From: Bacteroidia bacterium
Lineage (GTDB): Bacteria > Bacteroidota > Bacteroidia > SpSt-205
Direction of reading: 5' to 3'
Assembly (NCBI GenBank): GCA_026414975.1
Contig: JAOAHZ010000013.1
Span: 1-42,926, forward strand
DNA length: 42,926 bases
Shown: in pieces, positions 25,066 through 32,767 of the stretch
How the letters are laid out: each line of letters starts with the position of its first letter
Numbering within the stretch: the stretch's first letter is position 1
The notes under the pieces: model-generated
What the model was told of the DNA's origin: nothing
Databases searched by the model: none
The model's input: only the letters and a program-made list of their open reading frames with translations
Made by a program: the position numbers and the translations under genes

Positions 25066-25958
25066 GCCTCGCCGACGACTTGGAGGAAGATATCTCGGAT
25101 AGTGGGGAGCTTTTGAGCAAAGAATCGTATTTCGGCTTGGGGAAGCAGAGCTTCTAAGAGCGTTTGTCCCGATAGATTTTCAGATAGAGTGAGGTAGATG
25201 CGGTTCATTTTCACTTCAGCTACTTTGACTCCCTCGGGCAGTTGAATTTGCTCTAAGAGGCGATCTATCTCTATTTCGTAGGTGTGGCTCCAAAAGCGTC
25301 GCCGGATTGCGTCGGTTTCCCCAGCCAGTACGAGGCGTCCTTTATGAATCAGCAGAACATAATCGCACAAGTGATCCACCTGTTCTAAGCGATGGGTAGA
25401 AAGGATAATCAGGGTGTCTTTTTGGGCTTTTTCGCGCAGTAAAGCCTCTATGTCAGTGGAGACGATGGGGTCTAGGCCTGAAAACGGTTCATCCAAGAGA
25501 AGTACCGGTGGATCCCCTTCTAAAGCTAAGACCAGCTGGACTTTTTGCTGCATGCCCTTGGAGAGGCTGCGTGCAGGCCGGTCTATCCAAGGCATCTCTA
25601 ATCGTTTCACCCAGTAGGCGATCTTATCTGAGACGGTAGAGGGACTCATGCCTCTGAGTCTCAGGAGATAGAAGAGTTGACTGCGGGCTGTCATCTTAGG
25701 GTATAATCCTCGTTCTTCGGGCATGTAGCCGAAGCGTAGGCGCATCGTCTTGGATAAGGGTTGTCCTTTGTACCAAATCTCCCCAGATTCAGGTGAGATT
25801 ATACCCATGATGATTCGCAGTAGGGTAGTTTTTCCAGAGCCGTTTGGACCTAAAAGACCCACGATACCTTTCGAGGGCAGCTCAGCTGAGACGCCTTGAA
25901 GAGCATGTACCCTCCCACTGAGGGAGGGAAAGCTGTGGTAGATTTCTCGAAGCTCCAC
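25062..25958 (-). CDS. ABC transporter ATPase (NatA-like)
   Basis: A 298-residue ATPase with Walker A GLLGPNGSGKTTLLR, the signature motif ARSLSKGMQQK, Walker B VLLLDEPFSGLDP, and the H-loop in LIILSTHRLEQVD. The ~75 extra C-terminal residues are typical of ATPases paired with ABC-2 permeases. The start is GTG at 25958, set by the TACCTTTG box four bases upstream; an ATG two bases further upstream is out of frame. It is divergent from the CPBP gene with only 27 bp between start codons. Confidence 0.93.
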   Translation of the reverse strand: MELREIYHSFPSLSGRVHALQGVSAELPSKGIVGLLGPNGSGKTTLLRIIMGIISPESGEIWYKGQPLSKTMRLRFGYMPEERGLYPKMTARSQLFYLLRLRGMSPSTVSDKIAYWVKRLEMPWIDRPARSLSKGMQQKVQLVLALEGDPPVLLLDEPFSGLDPIVSTDIEALLREKAQKDTLIILSTHRLEQVDHLCDYVLLIHKGRLVLAGETDAIRRRFWSHTYEIEIDRLLEQIQLPEGVKVAEVKMNRIYLTLSENLSGQTLLEALLPQAEIRFFAQKLPTIRDIFLQVVGEA

Positions 25959-25962
25959 ATTG

Positions 25963-25970
25963 CAAAGGTA
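25963..25970 (-). promoter_or_regulatory. TACCTTTG -7 box of the ABC exporter operon
   Basis: Exact match ending four bases before GTG 25958. Together with the next box it forms a perfect inverted repeat, CAAAGGTA-gagg-TACCTTTG. Confidence 0.75.
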
Positions 25971-25974
25971 GAGG

Positions 25975-25982
25975 TACCTTTG
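25975..25982 (+). promoter_or_regulatory. TACCTTTG -7 box of the CPBP gene
   Basis: Exact match ending three bases before the ATG at 25986. It decides that start over a longer frame from 25896, which would lie inside the divergent gene. Confidence 0.75.
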
Positions 25983-25985
25983 AAC

Positions 25986-26828
25986 ATGCGGGAGTTTCTG
26001 CGCTTAGCAGCTCTCTTGGGGCTCCTTGGCCTGGCTGTGATCGCTTCGGGCATTCTGCTGAGTAGTTTGGGACTTACACCTGTACCTGTTTCAGATCAAG
26101 GAACGGCTCATCGTACCGCAGGTGGTAACGCTCTCACTTTACTTATTAGCTTCGGCGGAGCGGGCTTGCTATACTTCATGCTGATGGGGCGAGGGGAAAA
26201 CTGGCGTTTATTCAAAGGTTTGGGCGGGGATATGACTATTTATCTTGGTATAGCGGGCTTTATGGCGGGGTTATTCCTGCTTTTGCCTTGGCTGGGATTA
26301 GACGCTGAGAGTTTTGAGTTACCAGCTTCTTTGAAGCGCTGGGAGCGGATTTTGGAGGCTCAAGAAGCTCAGATAGAGACCTTGATGCGTGCTCTTATCC
26401 AGTATGCGAGTTTGGCCTTTCTGCTCCTTACGATGGCGGTAGCGCCAGCCATAGCGGAGGAGCTATTTTTTCGGGGTGCCCTTCAGACGCAGCTCGCCCG
26501 CCTAATGAATCCGCATTTAGCGGTCTGGCTTGCTGCTTTCATATTTAGTGCCATTCATTTTCAAGTGTATGGCTTGGTGCCCCGTTTTATTTTAGGAGCT
26601 GTGATGGGGTATCTCACTCTCTGGACGGGTCGGTTAGCCCCTGCCATGTGGGCTCATTTCCTCAATAACGCTTATGCCACGATTCTGGCTTACCTTGGCA
26701 TGCACTTCTTGGGCCATCCAGAGTGGATAGACTCTACTTATCGACCCCCTTTATGGATAGCCTTATTAGGGGCTGGTATTGCAGGGGGGACTGGCTTTTG
26801 GCTTTACCGTCGTCTCCGTCGTGCTTAG
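25986..26828 (+). CDS. CPBP (CAAX protease/Abi) family intramembrane metalloprotease
   Basis: A 280-residue membrane protein with about eight hydrophobic segments. The family motifs are in order: EELFFRG (E-E-x-x-x-R, near residue 158), FSAIHFQVY (F-x-x-x-H), and the last HFLNNAYA (H-x-x-x-N). These residues bind zinc and catalyse cleavage in the Rce1-type protease group. Bacterial members are linked to bacteriocin immunity, signalling or protein turnover, but no partner is evident. The ATG at 25986 fits a leaderless transcript. The stop overlaps the probable GTG start of cdsA. Confidence 0.88.
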   Translation: MREFLRLAALLGLLGLAVIASGILLSSLGLTPVPVSDQGTAHRTAGGNALTLLISFGGAGLLYFMLMGRGENWRLFKGLGGDMTIYLGIAGFMAGLFLLLPWLGLDAESFELPASLKRWERILEAQEAQIETLMRALIQYASLAFLLLTMAVAPAIAEELFFRGALQTQLARLMNPHLAVWLAAFIFSAIHFQVYGLVPRFILGAVMGYLTLWTGRLAPAMWAHFLNNAYATILAYLGMHFLGHPEWIDSTYRPPLWIALLGAGIAGGTGFWLYRRLRRA

Positions 26829-27582
26829 GCGCATTGGAACGGCTGTCGTAGCTGGGGCCTTACTTCTTTCGTTTTTGTACTGGGCTGGAAAGGTAGGCCT
26901 TCTTATTGCGTGGCTCCTAATAGGCTTACTTTTACTGGATGAGTGGATGCGAGGCGAACATTTATCTCTCCCGCAGCGCATTTTCCTGTCTATTCCCATT
27001 TTGGCTTTATGGGGTAGTCCGTTTCTACCAGAACTGGTCAAGGGAACTGTATTGAGTTTTGTCCTTCTGGCTTTGTGGGGTTTGCGCCAAAGAGAGCCTC
27101 AAACAGTCCATCGCTGGTTTCAGCAGTCTCTATATGGCTTAGTGGGAATGGGGGTTGGATGGGGTTCGGTAGGGTGGTTGCTTTATGAGCCTTATTCATT
27201 TGGGCGTACTCTAGCCTTTTTGTCGCTGGTGTGGATGGCGGATACCGCAGCCTACTTTGGAGGGCGCTGGATGGGACGCAGGCGCATTTTGCCTCAGATT
27301 AGCCCTAACAAAACCGTGGAAGGCTTAGGTATTTCGGTTATAGCTTCGGCGATCTGGGGGCATTTCGCTGTGCCTTGGGTAGGGGGATTGGAAGAAGTAC
27401 CGCCTTTTTTAGTAGGGGGGGGCGTGAGTCTCCTCGCTTTCATAGGGGATGCCTACCAGTCGGTATGGAAAAGGGTTCATCAGCTCAAAGATTCGGGGCG
27501 CCTACTACCTGGGCATGGAGGTATCTGGGATCGGGTAGATTCGCTGATTTGGGTGGCTCCAGCTTGGTATTTTCTCTCATGA
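26821..27582 (+). CDS. cdsA: Phosphatidate cytidylyltransferase (CDP-diglyceride synthase)
   Basis: A 253-residue polytopic membrane enzyme that makes CDP-diacylglycerol from phosphatidate and CTP. The complete family signature is visible: S-x-x-K-R-x4-K-D-x-G-x-x-L-P-G-H-G-G-I-x-D-R-x-D (residues about 213-240). Another conserved piece is ADTAAYFGGRWMGRR, with SPNKTVEG downstream. The frame is open upstream to 26779, but GTG at 26821, overlapping the CPBP stop, is the most natural coupled start. pgpA of the same phospholipid pathway is at 40008-40457. A hairpin with a T run follows directly. Confidence 0.92.
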   Translation: MLRRIGTAVVAGALLLSFLYWAGKVGLLIAWLLIGLLLLDEWMRGEHLSLPQRIFLSIPILALWGSPFLPELVKGTVLSFVLLALWGLRQREPQTVHRWFQQSLYGLVGMGVGWGSVGWLLYEPYSFGRTLAFLSLVWMADTAAYFGGRWMGRRRILPQISPNKTVEGLGISVIASAIWGHFAVPWVGGLEEVPPFLVGGGVSLLAFIGDAYQSVWKRVHQLKDSGRLLPGHGGIWDRVDSLIWVAPAWYFLS

Positions 27583-27606
27583 GCTCCTATGGGTAAGGAG
27601 CTTTTT
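27582..27606 (+). terminator. Intrinsic terminator after cdsA
   Basis: A 7-bp stem (AGCTCCT with AGGAGCT, loop ATGGGTA) beginning at the last base of the cdsA stop codon, followed by five T. This is the only classic hairpin plus T-run arrangement I see in the window. Confidence 0.65.
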
Positions 27607-27729
27607 CCGATAGATAAACTTGAGTGCATCGTCAAGTGCCTGGTTGGTGTATTCGGGGTGTGCTCGTATCAGGCAAGTCCTATCCAAAGATTTGGCTCTA
27701 CGGGGTACTGAGTCGTCGCCAGCGTACAG

Positions 27730-29034
27730 TTATTCCGCTTCTCTGAGCTGAAACTGTAGTCGCCACCCTGCAAAGGGAAAAATCTTTCGGATTTGCTTTT
27801 CTACGAAGTGTAGGTAAGCCTGGCGGAGTTTATCGGCGTGTCTTACCCGAAGGAGAAATCGCGGAGGAGACGTGCCGACCTGCTGAATGAATCGTACAGA
27901 GGGTTGCACGGACCCCGTCAGGGGGTGAGGGTACTGGCGAAGGATGGGTAAGAGAAAGTCGTTGAGCTGCCGAGTGGTAAGTTCCTGTCGTCCCGCATCA
28001 TATACCTGAAAGGCGGCAGCGGGGATCTCCTCTACGCCTCGTCCCGTGAGAGCCGATACAAGGAGTATAGGCACAGGGTCTAAGGGACGCACCTTAGCTT
28101 GGGCCCAACTCAGGAGGCGCTCCCGCTCAGCCTGCTTGAGAAGGTCAGACTTATTCAAAAGGAGCACCATACCCCGACCAAGCTCTTCAGCTCGCCGAAG
28201 GAGCGTCATATCCTGAGCCGTAAGAGCTTCGGTTGCATCTATAACGAGCAAGACCACATCAGCAATTGTCAGCGCCTCCAAACTTCTCAGGGCTGCGTAT
28301 CGCTCCAGTGACAAAGCTGGGATTTTAGATTTCCTCCTCAACCCTGCCGTATCTACCCAGTAAAACTGCCGTTGATTCCACTCGGTCAGTTCATAGAGGC
28401 TATCGCGGGTCGTTCCGGGTATATCGCTTACGATAGCCCGTGGAGCCTGGAGAAGGGCATTGAGGAGGCTAGACTTGCCGACATTCGGCCGTCCAATCAA
28501 GGCAAAGCGTGGATAGTCTCTTAGGGGTTCAGCCGGGGTCTTGGCGTGAGTGAAGAGGGCTTCTTTGAGGGTTGGGATGCCATGCCCAGTGGCCGCTGAC
28601 ACCGTGTAGATGGGCTCTACCCCCAGTCGGTGAAATTCTAAAGCTACCTGAGCGCGCAGGGGGTTGTCTGCTTTATTGACGATAAGCCAGAGCGGTTGAT
28701 AGGGGCTTCGGTGGCGTCGCAGCCAAACGCCAAACTCCTCATCCGCTGGAACTAAGCCTACCGAAGCATCCACGACCCATAAGAGCAAGTCAGCTTCCTC
28801 CACAGCAAAGCGAACTTGCTGCGCTATTTGAGCTTCCAGACCCTGTTCTTCCCCAAAGAACCCTCCCGTATCTATCAGTAGGATACGCTTTCCCTCTGAG
28901 TCAAGTATGGCGTAATGGCGGTCTCGGGTTACACCGGGTGTGTCCTCTACAATGGCTTGGCGCCGGCCTATAAGGCGATTGAATAAGCTGGATTTACCTA
29001 CATTGGTGCGACCCAGCAGGGCGACTTTGTACAT
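27730..29034 (-). CDS. der: Ribosome-assembly GTPase Der (EngA)
   Basis: A 434-residue protein with two tandem GTPase domains and a C-terminal KH-like domain, the hallmark of Der. Domain 1: [31 protein letters not shown]. Domain 2: [35 protein letters not shown]. It acts in 50S subunit maturation. It starts three bases after the stop of the SH3 lipoprotein gene. After its stop, the same frame stays open for about 50 codons (27729-27580), reading through the cdsA terminator; no good start codon is present there. Confidence 0.97.
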   Translation of the reverse strand: MYKVALLGRTNVGKSSLFNRLIGRRQAIVEDTPGVTRDRHYAILDSEGKRILLIDTGGFFGEEQGLEAQIAQQVRFAVEEADLLLWVVDASVGLVPADEEFGVWLRRHRSPYQPLWLIVNKADNPLRAQVALEFHRLGVEPIYTVSAATGHGIPTLKEALFTHAKTPAEPLRDYPRFALIGRPNVGKSSLLNALLQAPRAIVSDIPGTTRDSLYELTEWNQRQFYWVDTAGLRRKSKIPALSLERYAALRSLEALTIADVVLLVIDATEALTAQDMTLLRRAEELGRGMVLLLNKSDLLKQAERERLLSWAQAKVRPLDPVPILLVSALTGRGVEEIPAAAFQVYDAGRQELTTRQLNDFLLPILRQYPHPLTGSVQPSVRFIQQVGTSPPRFLLRVRHADKLRQAYLHFVEKQIRKIFPFAGWRLQFQLREAE

Positions 29035-29037
29035 ACC

Positions 29038-29724
29038 TCAGAAACGGCGCTTCCACAATACAGCATATCTATCTTTCTGTTGGATGAGCAGTCCTCTCAA
29101 GCCTTCCTTGCGGATGAACTCAGCTTTCCGAAAAGGTGATTCATCGCTGTCTATCTTGAGAAGGTTGCCTTCACGGCGCACTTCGGATGTAAAAATGTAC
29201 TCCTCCTCGCGAGGTTCCAGAGCTTCGGGGTCTATGTAAGAAACTTTGACCGAGAGACTTATGGCGGTGGGGTAGATATTCACGATGACTAAGCCGACCT
29301 CTTCGCCTGGCAGCCCTTCGTAGAATCCTGCATACAGGGAGTCATCGGGCACAAACCAAGGAGAGAGTTGTGAGAGGAGAATAGTAGTTCGCTTGTCTCC
29401 CTCTTCCACTGCTATAGTAACCGAGTCATCTGGAGCCTGAGCTATTAAGCTTTCTTCTGAAGGGGTTCCTTCTACGTAATCGGTACTGATTGAGGCATCG
29501 GCAGGAATCCACCCCTTCACTCCCCTATAACACACAAGAAGCCAGTTGCCTTTCTGGGTAAGGCGATAGACGCTGAGCCCAGCAGCCAGTGTATCTATGA
29601 TAGCTGAAGAGGTCGTTGCAGCCGCATATCGGGGGGTAGAGGAGGTCAAAGTAATCTCTTCTTGAGGAGAGGGCATGCAGGCGCTGGCCAGGAGGAGGGC
29701 TACCAGAAGATTTGTATATCGCAC
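29038..29724 (-). CDS. Lipoprotein with bacterial SH3 domain
   Basis: A 228-residue protein. The signal peptide has a lipobox, LLASAC, so the mature protein would be lipid-anchored at about residue 16. Residues 20-80 look like an SH3b domain (LTSSTPRYAAATTSSAIIDTL...GNWLLVCYRGVKGWIPAD), usually a peptide- or cell-wall-binding module. The rest (about 95-228) is mostly beta strand with no family I know, ending in a sequence about stored values (YAVLWKRRF). The start is GTG at 29724, four bases after TAGATTTG. It is followed by der. Confidence 0.78.
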   Translation of the reverse strand: MRYTNLLVALLLASACMPSPQEEITLTSSTPRYAAATTSSAIIDTLAAGLSVYRLTQKGNWLLVCYRGVKGWIPADASISTDYVEGTPSEESLIAQAPDDSVTIAVEEGDKRTTILLSQLSPWFVPDDSLYAGFYEGLPGEEVGLVIVNIYPTAISLSVKVSYIDPEALEPREEEYIFTSEVRREGNLLKIDSDESPFRKAEFIRKEGLRGLLIQQKDRYAVLWKRRF

Positions 29725-29728
29725 CCGG

Positions 29729-29736
29729 CAAATCTA
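29729..29736 (-). promoter_or_regulatory. TAGATTTG -7 box of the SH3 lipoprotein-der operon
   Basis: Exact TAnnTTTG match ending four bases before GTG 29724; back to back with the box at 29755-29762. Confidence 0.7.
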
Positions 29737-29754
29737 CGAAAAGCATGGGGGCTG

Positions 29755-29762
29755 TATCTTTG
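29755..29762 (+). promoter_or_regulatory. TATCTTTG -7 box of the beta-barrel gene and its operon
   Basis: Exact match ending four bases before ATG 29767, 18 bp from the divergent box. Confidence 0.74.
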
Positions 29763-29766
29763 AGGG

Positions 29767-30363
29767 ATGCTGGGGTTTGGCCTTATTGTTTGGGTTCAGG
29801 TTGCTTTGGGGTTGGATGGAGGAGTAGGCTTGACTCACCGAATACCGGTGCCTCGAGAGCGGTTTTGGGTGGGTGTGTGGAATCGACGGGGAGGTGAAAT
29901 CCGTCGCGTCGGGCCTCATGCTTACGGTGGCTTCACCCTTCGGTACTTGTATCGGCGAGACCGATTCATTGAGTCAGGGGGCATGGGACGCTGGTACGAA
30001 GTCGGAGTAGGGGGACGGCGCGAGACCTTCTTTGCCGCTACGGTGCCGATTCGTTGGGGAGCTCGGATAGATACGACGGGTTGGTGGGTCTGGGGAGGGC
30101 TCAGTGCCTCCTTTCTGCTTCAAGTTAGAAGTCGTCCAGACTCCGCTCAAGTCTATCGCTTTGCTGACTACTTCAACCGCTCTCAGCTCCACTTGCAGGC
30201 TGGTATAGAACGCCTATTCATGAACCGCTGGGGGGTAGGCTTGCAAGTATCCTGGGACCTCAGTTCAGCTTGGGATCGGGTTCTCTATCAAGATAGCCAA
30301 ACCTTGGCTCGCCACTTTCACCTTACCTCTTACCTACGCTATACTGTATGGAACTTGCAATAG
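29767..30363 (+). CDS. Predicted outer-membrane beta-barrel protein
   Basis: A 198-residue protein with a short hydrophobic N-terminus (MLGFGLIVWVQVALG) that may be a signal peptide. The rest alternates polar and hydrophobic/aromatic residues (FTLRYLYRRD, YEVGVGGRRET, WWVWGGLSASFLLQVRS, GVGLQVSWDLSSA, LTSYLRYTVW), which is the texture of a small outer-membrane barrel of about eight strands. No specific family is recognised. It is the first gene of a four-gene run and overlaps the methyltransferase by 16 bases. Confidence 0.65.
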   Translation: MLGFGLIVWVQVALGLDGGVGLTHRIPVPRERFWVGVWNRRGGEIRRVGPHAYGGFTLRYLYRRDRFIESGGMGRWYEVGVGGRRETFFAATVPIRWGARIDTTGWWVWGGLSASFLLQVRSRPDSAQVYRFADYFNRSQLHLQAGIERLFMNRWGVGLQVSWDLSSAWDRVLYQDSQTLARHFHLTSYLRYTVWNLQ

Positions 30364-31031
30364 GTCGGGCGGGCATTCGCCTTGCCTATTGGTGGTTCTG
30401 GCAACGGAAAAGAGCTTCTCCTGCTCTCCAGAGTATATTTGACTTATACCGTCGTCTGCGGAGGGCAGATAAATGGACCTTACAGGTAGAGTTGTTTGGT
30501 GCTAAGGCTCGGGCGATAGGTGAACTTCGTTCTTATTCGCTTTCCCAGCTTGTGGTTCGGGGAGCCACCCCTCCATGGAAAGGAAGGTTGCTTTATGAGC
30601 TCGTGCGATCCGTATCGCCGAAGCGGATATTAGAGCTTGGGACTCACTTAGGTTTCGGGACAATGTATTTAGCTGCAGCAGCACCCCAAGCGGAGATTCA
30701 CACCATAGAAGCGTCTCCAACTCTTGCCACACAAGCTCGCCGGCATTTCCGCCTCTTGGGCATCCAGCCTCAGCTTCACGTCGGCCTCTTTGATCAAGTG
30801 CTCCCACGTTTGGCAGGGCCATGGGATATAGTTTATATAGATGGAGATCATCGGGGAGCGGCGCTTTATCAATACGGCACTTTGGTGTGTGGGCAGCTTC
30901 GCTCGGGCGGCTTGTTGATCTGTGATGATATCTTTTGGAGTGCGGACATGTATGCTGGCTGGGAAGCTCTCCGACAGGCTTGCGGTGCTCGGCATCAGCT
31001 GGTGGGTCCTCTGGGTCTCCTTTGGAAATGA
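30348..31031 (+). CDS. SAM-dependent methyltransferase (O-methyltransferase-like)
   Basis: A 227-residue class I methyltransferase. Motif I ILELGTHLGFGTMYLA (about residues 85-100), IHTIEASPTLATQARRHF (strand 2 acidic residue), VLPRLAGPWDIVYIDGDHRG (motif IV with DGDH), and GGLLICDDIFWSADMYAGW. The DGDH and GG-L-ICDD pattern resembles the catechol O-methyltransferase-like and methyltransferase_24 groups, in which the aspartates bind a metal. Substrate unknown. It sits between an outer-membrane protein and the transglycosylase and ends in an ATGA overlap with it. Confidence 0.86.
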   Translation: MELAIGRAGIRLAYWWFWQRKRASPALQSIFDLYRRLRRADKWTLQVELFGAKARAIGELRSYSLSQLVVRGATPPWKGRLLYELVRSVSPKRILELGTHLGFGTMYLAAAAPQAEIHTIEASPTLATQARRHFRLLGIQPQLHVGLFDQVLPRLAGPWDIVYIDGDHRGAALYQYGTLVCGQLRSGGLLICDDIFWSADMYAGWEALRQACGARHQLVGPLGLLWK

Positions 31032-32767
31032 AGCGGTGGCACATATGGACCCTCGCTATAGGTGTGTTTCTGAGTAGTAGCATCGGGCTATTGTGGGTAT
31101 TTCGGCTGGAGGTTCTACCTCTCTTAATATACCTTTTGGGGTCTGGATACGGTATAGACAAGGTGCGATACAACCTCGCTGAATGGGACAAGCTCCAGGA
31201 GATAACCTTCTACGGGTTTAGGGTGGAAAAGCACAGATGGGCCGTTACGGCTGACACTCTAAGAGTGCGCTTTTTTCCGAACTGGGTTTGCCGAGCCTCA
31301 GCGGGTAGAGTACTTTTATCCGAGCCTTCCCCCCTTTCCTTATATGAGACAGCCAATCCTAAACCGCATCCCTTTGCCCTTCCTTCAATCTTACATCTCA
31401 GGCGCCTTCTGAACCAGATGGATACCCTTTACTGGGAAGATTTGGCCCTACCTCATGGCATGCGATTCTCATTGCACAAGAGGGGTGATTCATGTATAGT
31501 TTATGTTCGCCGAGATACCTTATTCCAATCCGTCTTTGCCTATCTGCATGGAGATAGCGTTGTGTTTCGCTGTGGGCGTAGTAGTCTGGCAGCTCAGTCG
31601 GGTGCTTTCGTAAAATGGGATACCCTTGTAGGGTCTCTTTTTATACAAAATACCAAGCTATCAGCCGAAATCCATACAAAGGCGCTGCGATTTTATCACT
31701 GGCGACTTGCCAGTCGTCCTCTATGGTATGCAGCTGCAGGCTTTCGGCTCGCAATGAACTGGATGGCTGATACTTTTGAGGTAAAAGGAGAGCTTCTTGA
31801 CCTTCCTCTGAGGGCGTATCTATCTGCAAAGGGTGCTCTCTCCGATCAGGCTTGGGAACTTCGCTTAGAGATCCCTAAACAGCCTCACGAAGCCTATATT
31901 CGGGCTTTTCCAGAGGGGTTTCTGACATGCATTAATCGGGCGGACATAGCCGGGATATCAGCCCTCTCAGTTATGCTGCGATACGATACTCGTCTAACAG
32001 ATACCCTACTGCTTGAGGTGGATTGGCAACCTGAACGGTTTAGCATACGGCGATGGGAGGGGGATCGTACCCCTTTTACCCTTCAAGAAGCCTTTGTATA
32101 TCAGCCTCATGGTTCTGAACGCCGTTTGAACATAAGCCCCGAATCCCCCACCTTCCTGAGCTATAATCAGATTACCCCCTATGTTCTACAGGCGGTGCTG
32201 CATAGCGAAGATGGCTTATTTTTCTATCACCAGGGCTTTCAGAAAGCTCATTTTCTCAAAGCGATGCTGGAGAACTGGCGCTGCCGGTGTTTTCGGCGGG
32301 GGGCGGGTACCATCACGATGCAGCTCGTCCGTAACCTTCTCCTTACGCGAGAGAAGACTATCGCCCGAAAAGTGGAGGAGATTCTCCTTACAGCTATCAT
32401 AGAACGATTCCGCCTTCTATCTAAACAGCGTATTGCTGAACTTTACCTCAACATAATCGAATGGGGGCCTGAAGTCTATGGCCTGACGGAAGCCTCGCGC
32501 TTTTACTTTGGGAAAGAGCCACACGACCTTACCATACCTGAGGCTATATTTTTAGGTATGATCCTTCCGAGCCCGAAAGCGTATCGGTACTTCATAGATC
32601 GTCAAACCGGATGTGTTTTACCTAGCTTCAAGGCTCATTTCCAGAAAATAACTCACTATTTGGTTCAGCAAAACTACCTCTCCCCCGACTCGGTGGAGAC
32701 AATCCTTCCTGAACGGGTATGTCTGCGTTCCCCAGCTTGGACTCCGCCTGATTCATTGTCTCCATGA
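31028..32767 (+). CDS. GT51 peptidoglycan glycosyltransferase with a long AsmA-like N-terminal domain, no transpeptidase
   Basis: A 579-residue protein. An N-terminal membrane helix (about 8-35) is followed by about 330 residues rich in short beta strands (VRYNLAEWDKLQEITFYGF...WAVTADTLRVRFFP), reminiscent of AsmA/TamB-type repeats. The GT51 domain is at about 375-550: AVLHSEDGLFFYHQGF (catalytic E-D-x-x-F-x-x-H-x-G), GAGTITMQLVRNLLL, RKVEEILLTAIIERF, LYLNIIEWGPEVYG. It would polymerise lipid II into glycan strands, like MtgA. There is no penicillin-binding transpeptidase domain. The N-terminal assignment is my inference from pattern only. The gene overlaps its neighbours on both sides as ATGA. 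Confidence 0.85.
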   Translation: MKRWHIWTLAIGVFLSSSIGLLWVFRLEVLPLLIYLLGSGYGIDKVRYNLAEWDKLQEITFYGFRVEKHRWAVTADTLRVRFFPNWVCRASAGRVLLSEPSPLSLYETANPKPHPFALPSILHLRRLLNQMDTLYWEDLALPHGMRFSLHKRGDSCIVYVRRDTLFQSVFAYLHGDSVVFRCGRSSLAAQSGAFVKWDTLVGSLFIQNTKLSAEIHTKALRFYHWRLASRPLWYAAAGFRLAMNWMADTFEVKGELLDLPLRAYLSAKGALSDQAWELRLEIPKQPHEAYIRAFPEGFLTCINRADIAGISALSVMLRYDTRLTDTLLLEVDWQPERFSIRRWEGDRTPFTLQEAFVYQPHGSERRLNISPESPTFLSYNQITPYVLQAVLHSEDGLFFYHQGFQKAHFLKAMLENWRCRCFRRGAGTITMQLVRNLLLTREKTIARKVEEILLTAIIERFRLLSKQRIAELYLNIIEWGPEVYGLTEASRFYFGKEPHDLTIPEAIFLGMILPSPKAYRYFIDRQTGCVLPSFKAHFQKITHYLVQQNYLSPDSVETILPERVCLRSPAWTPPDSLSP

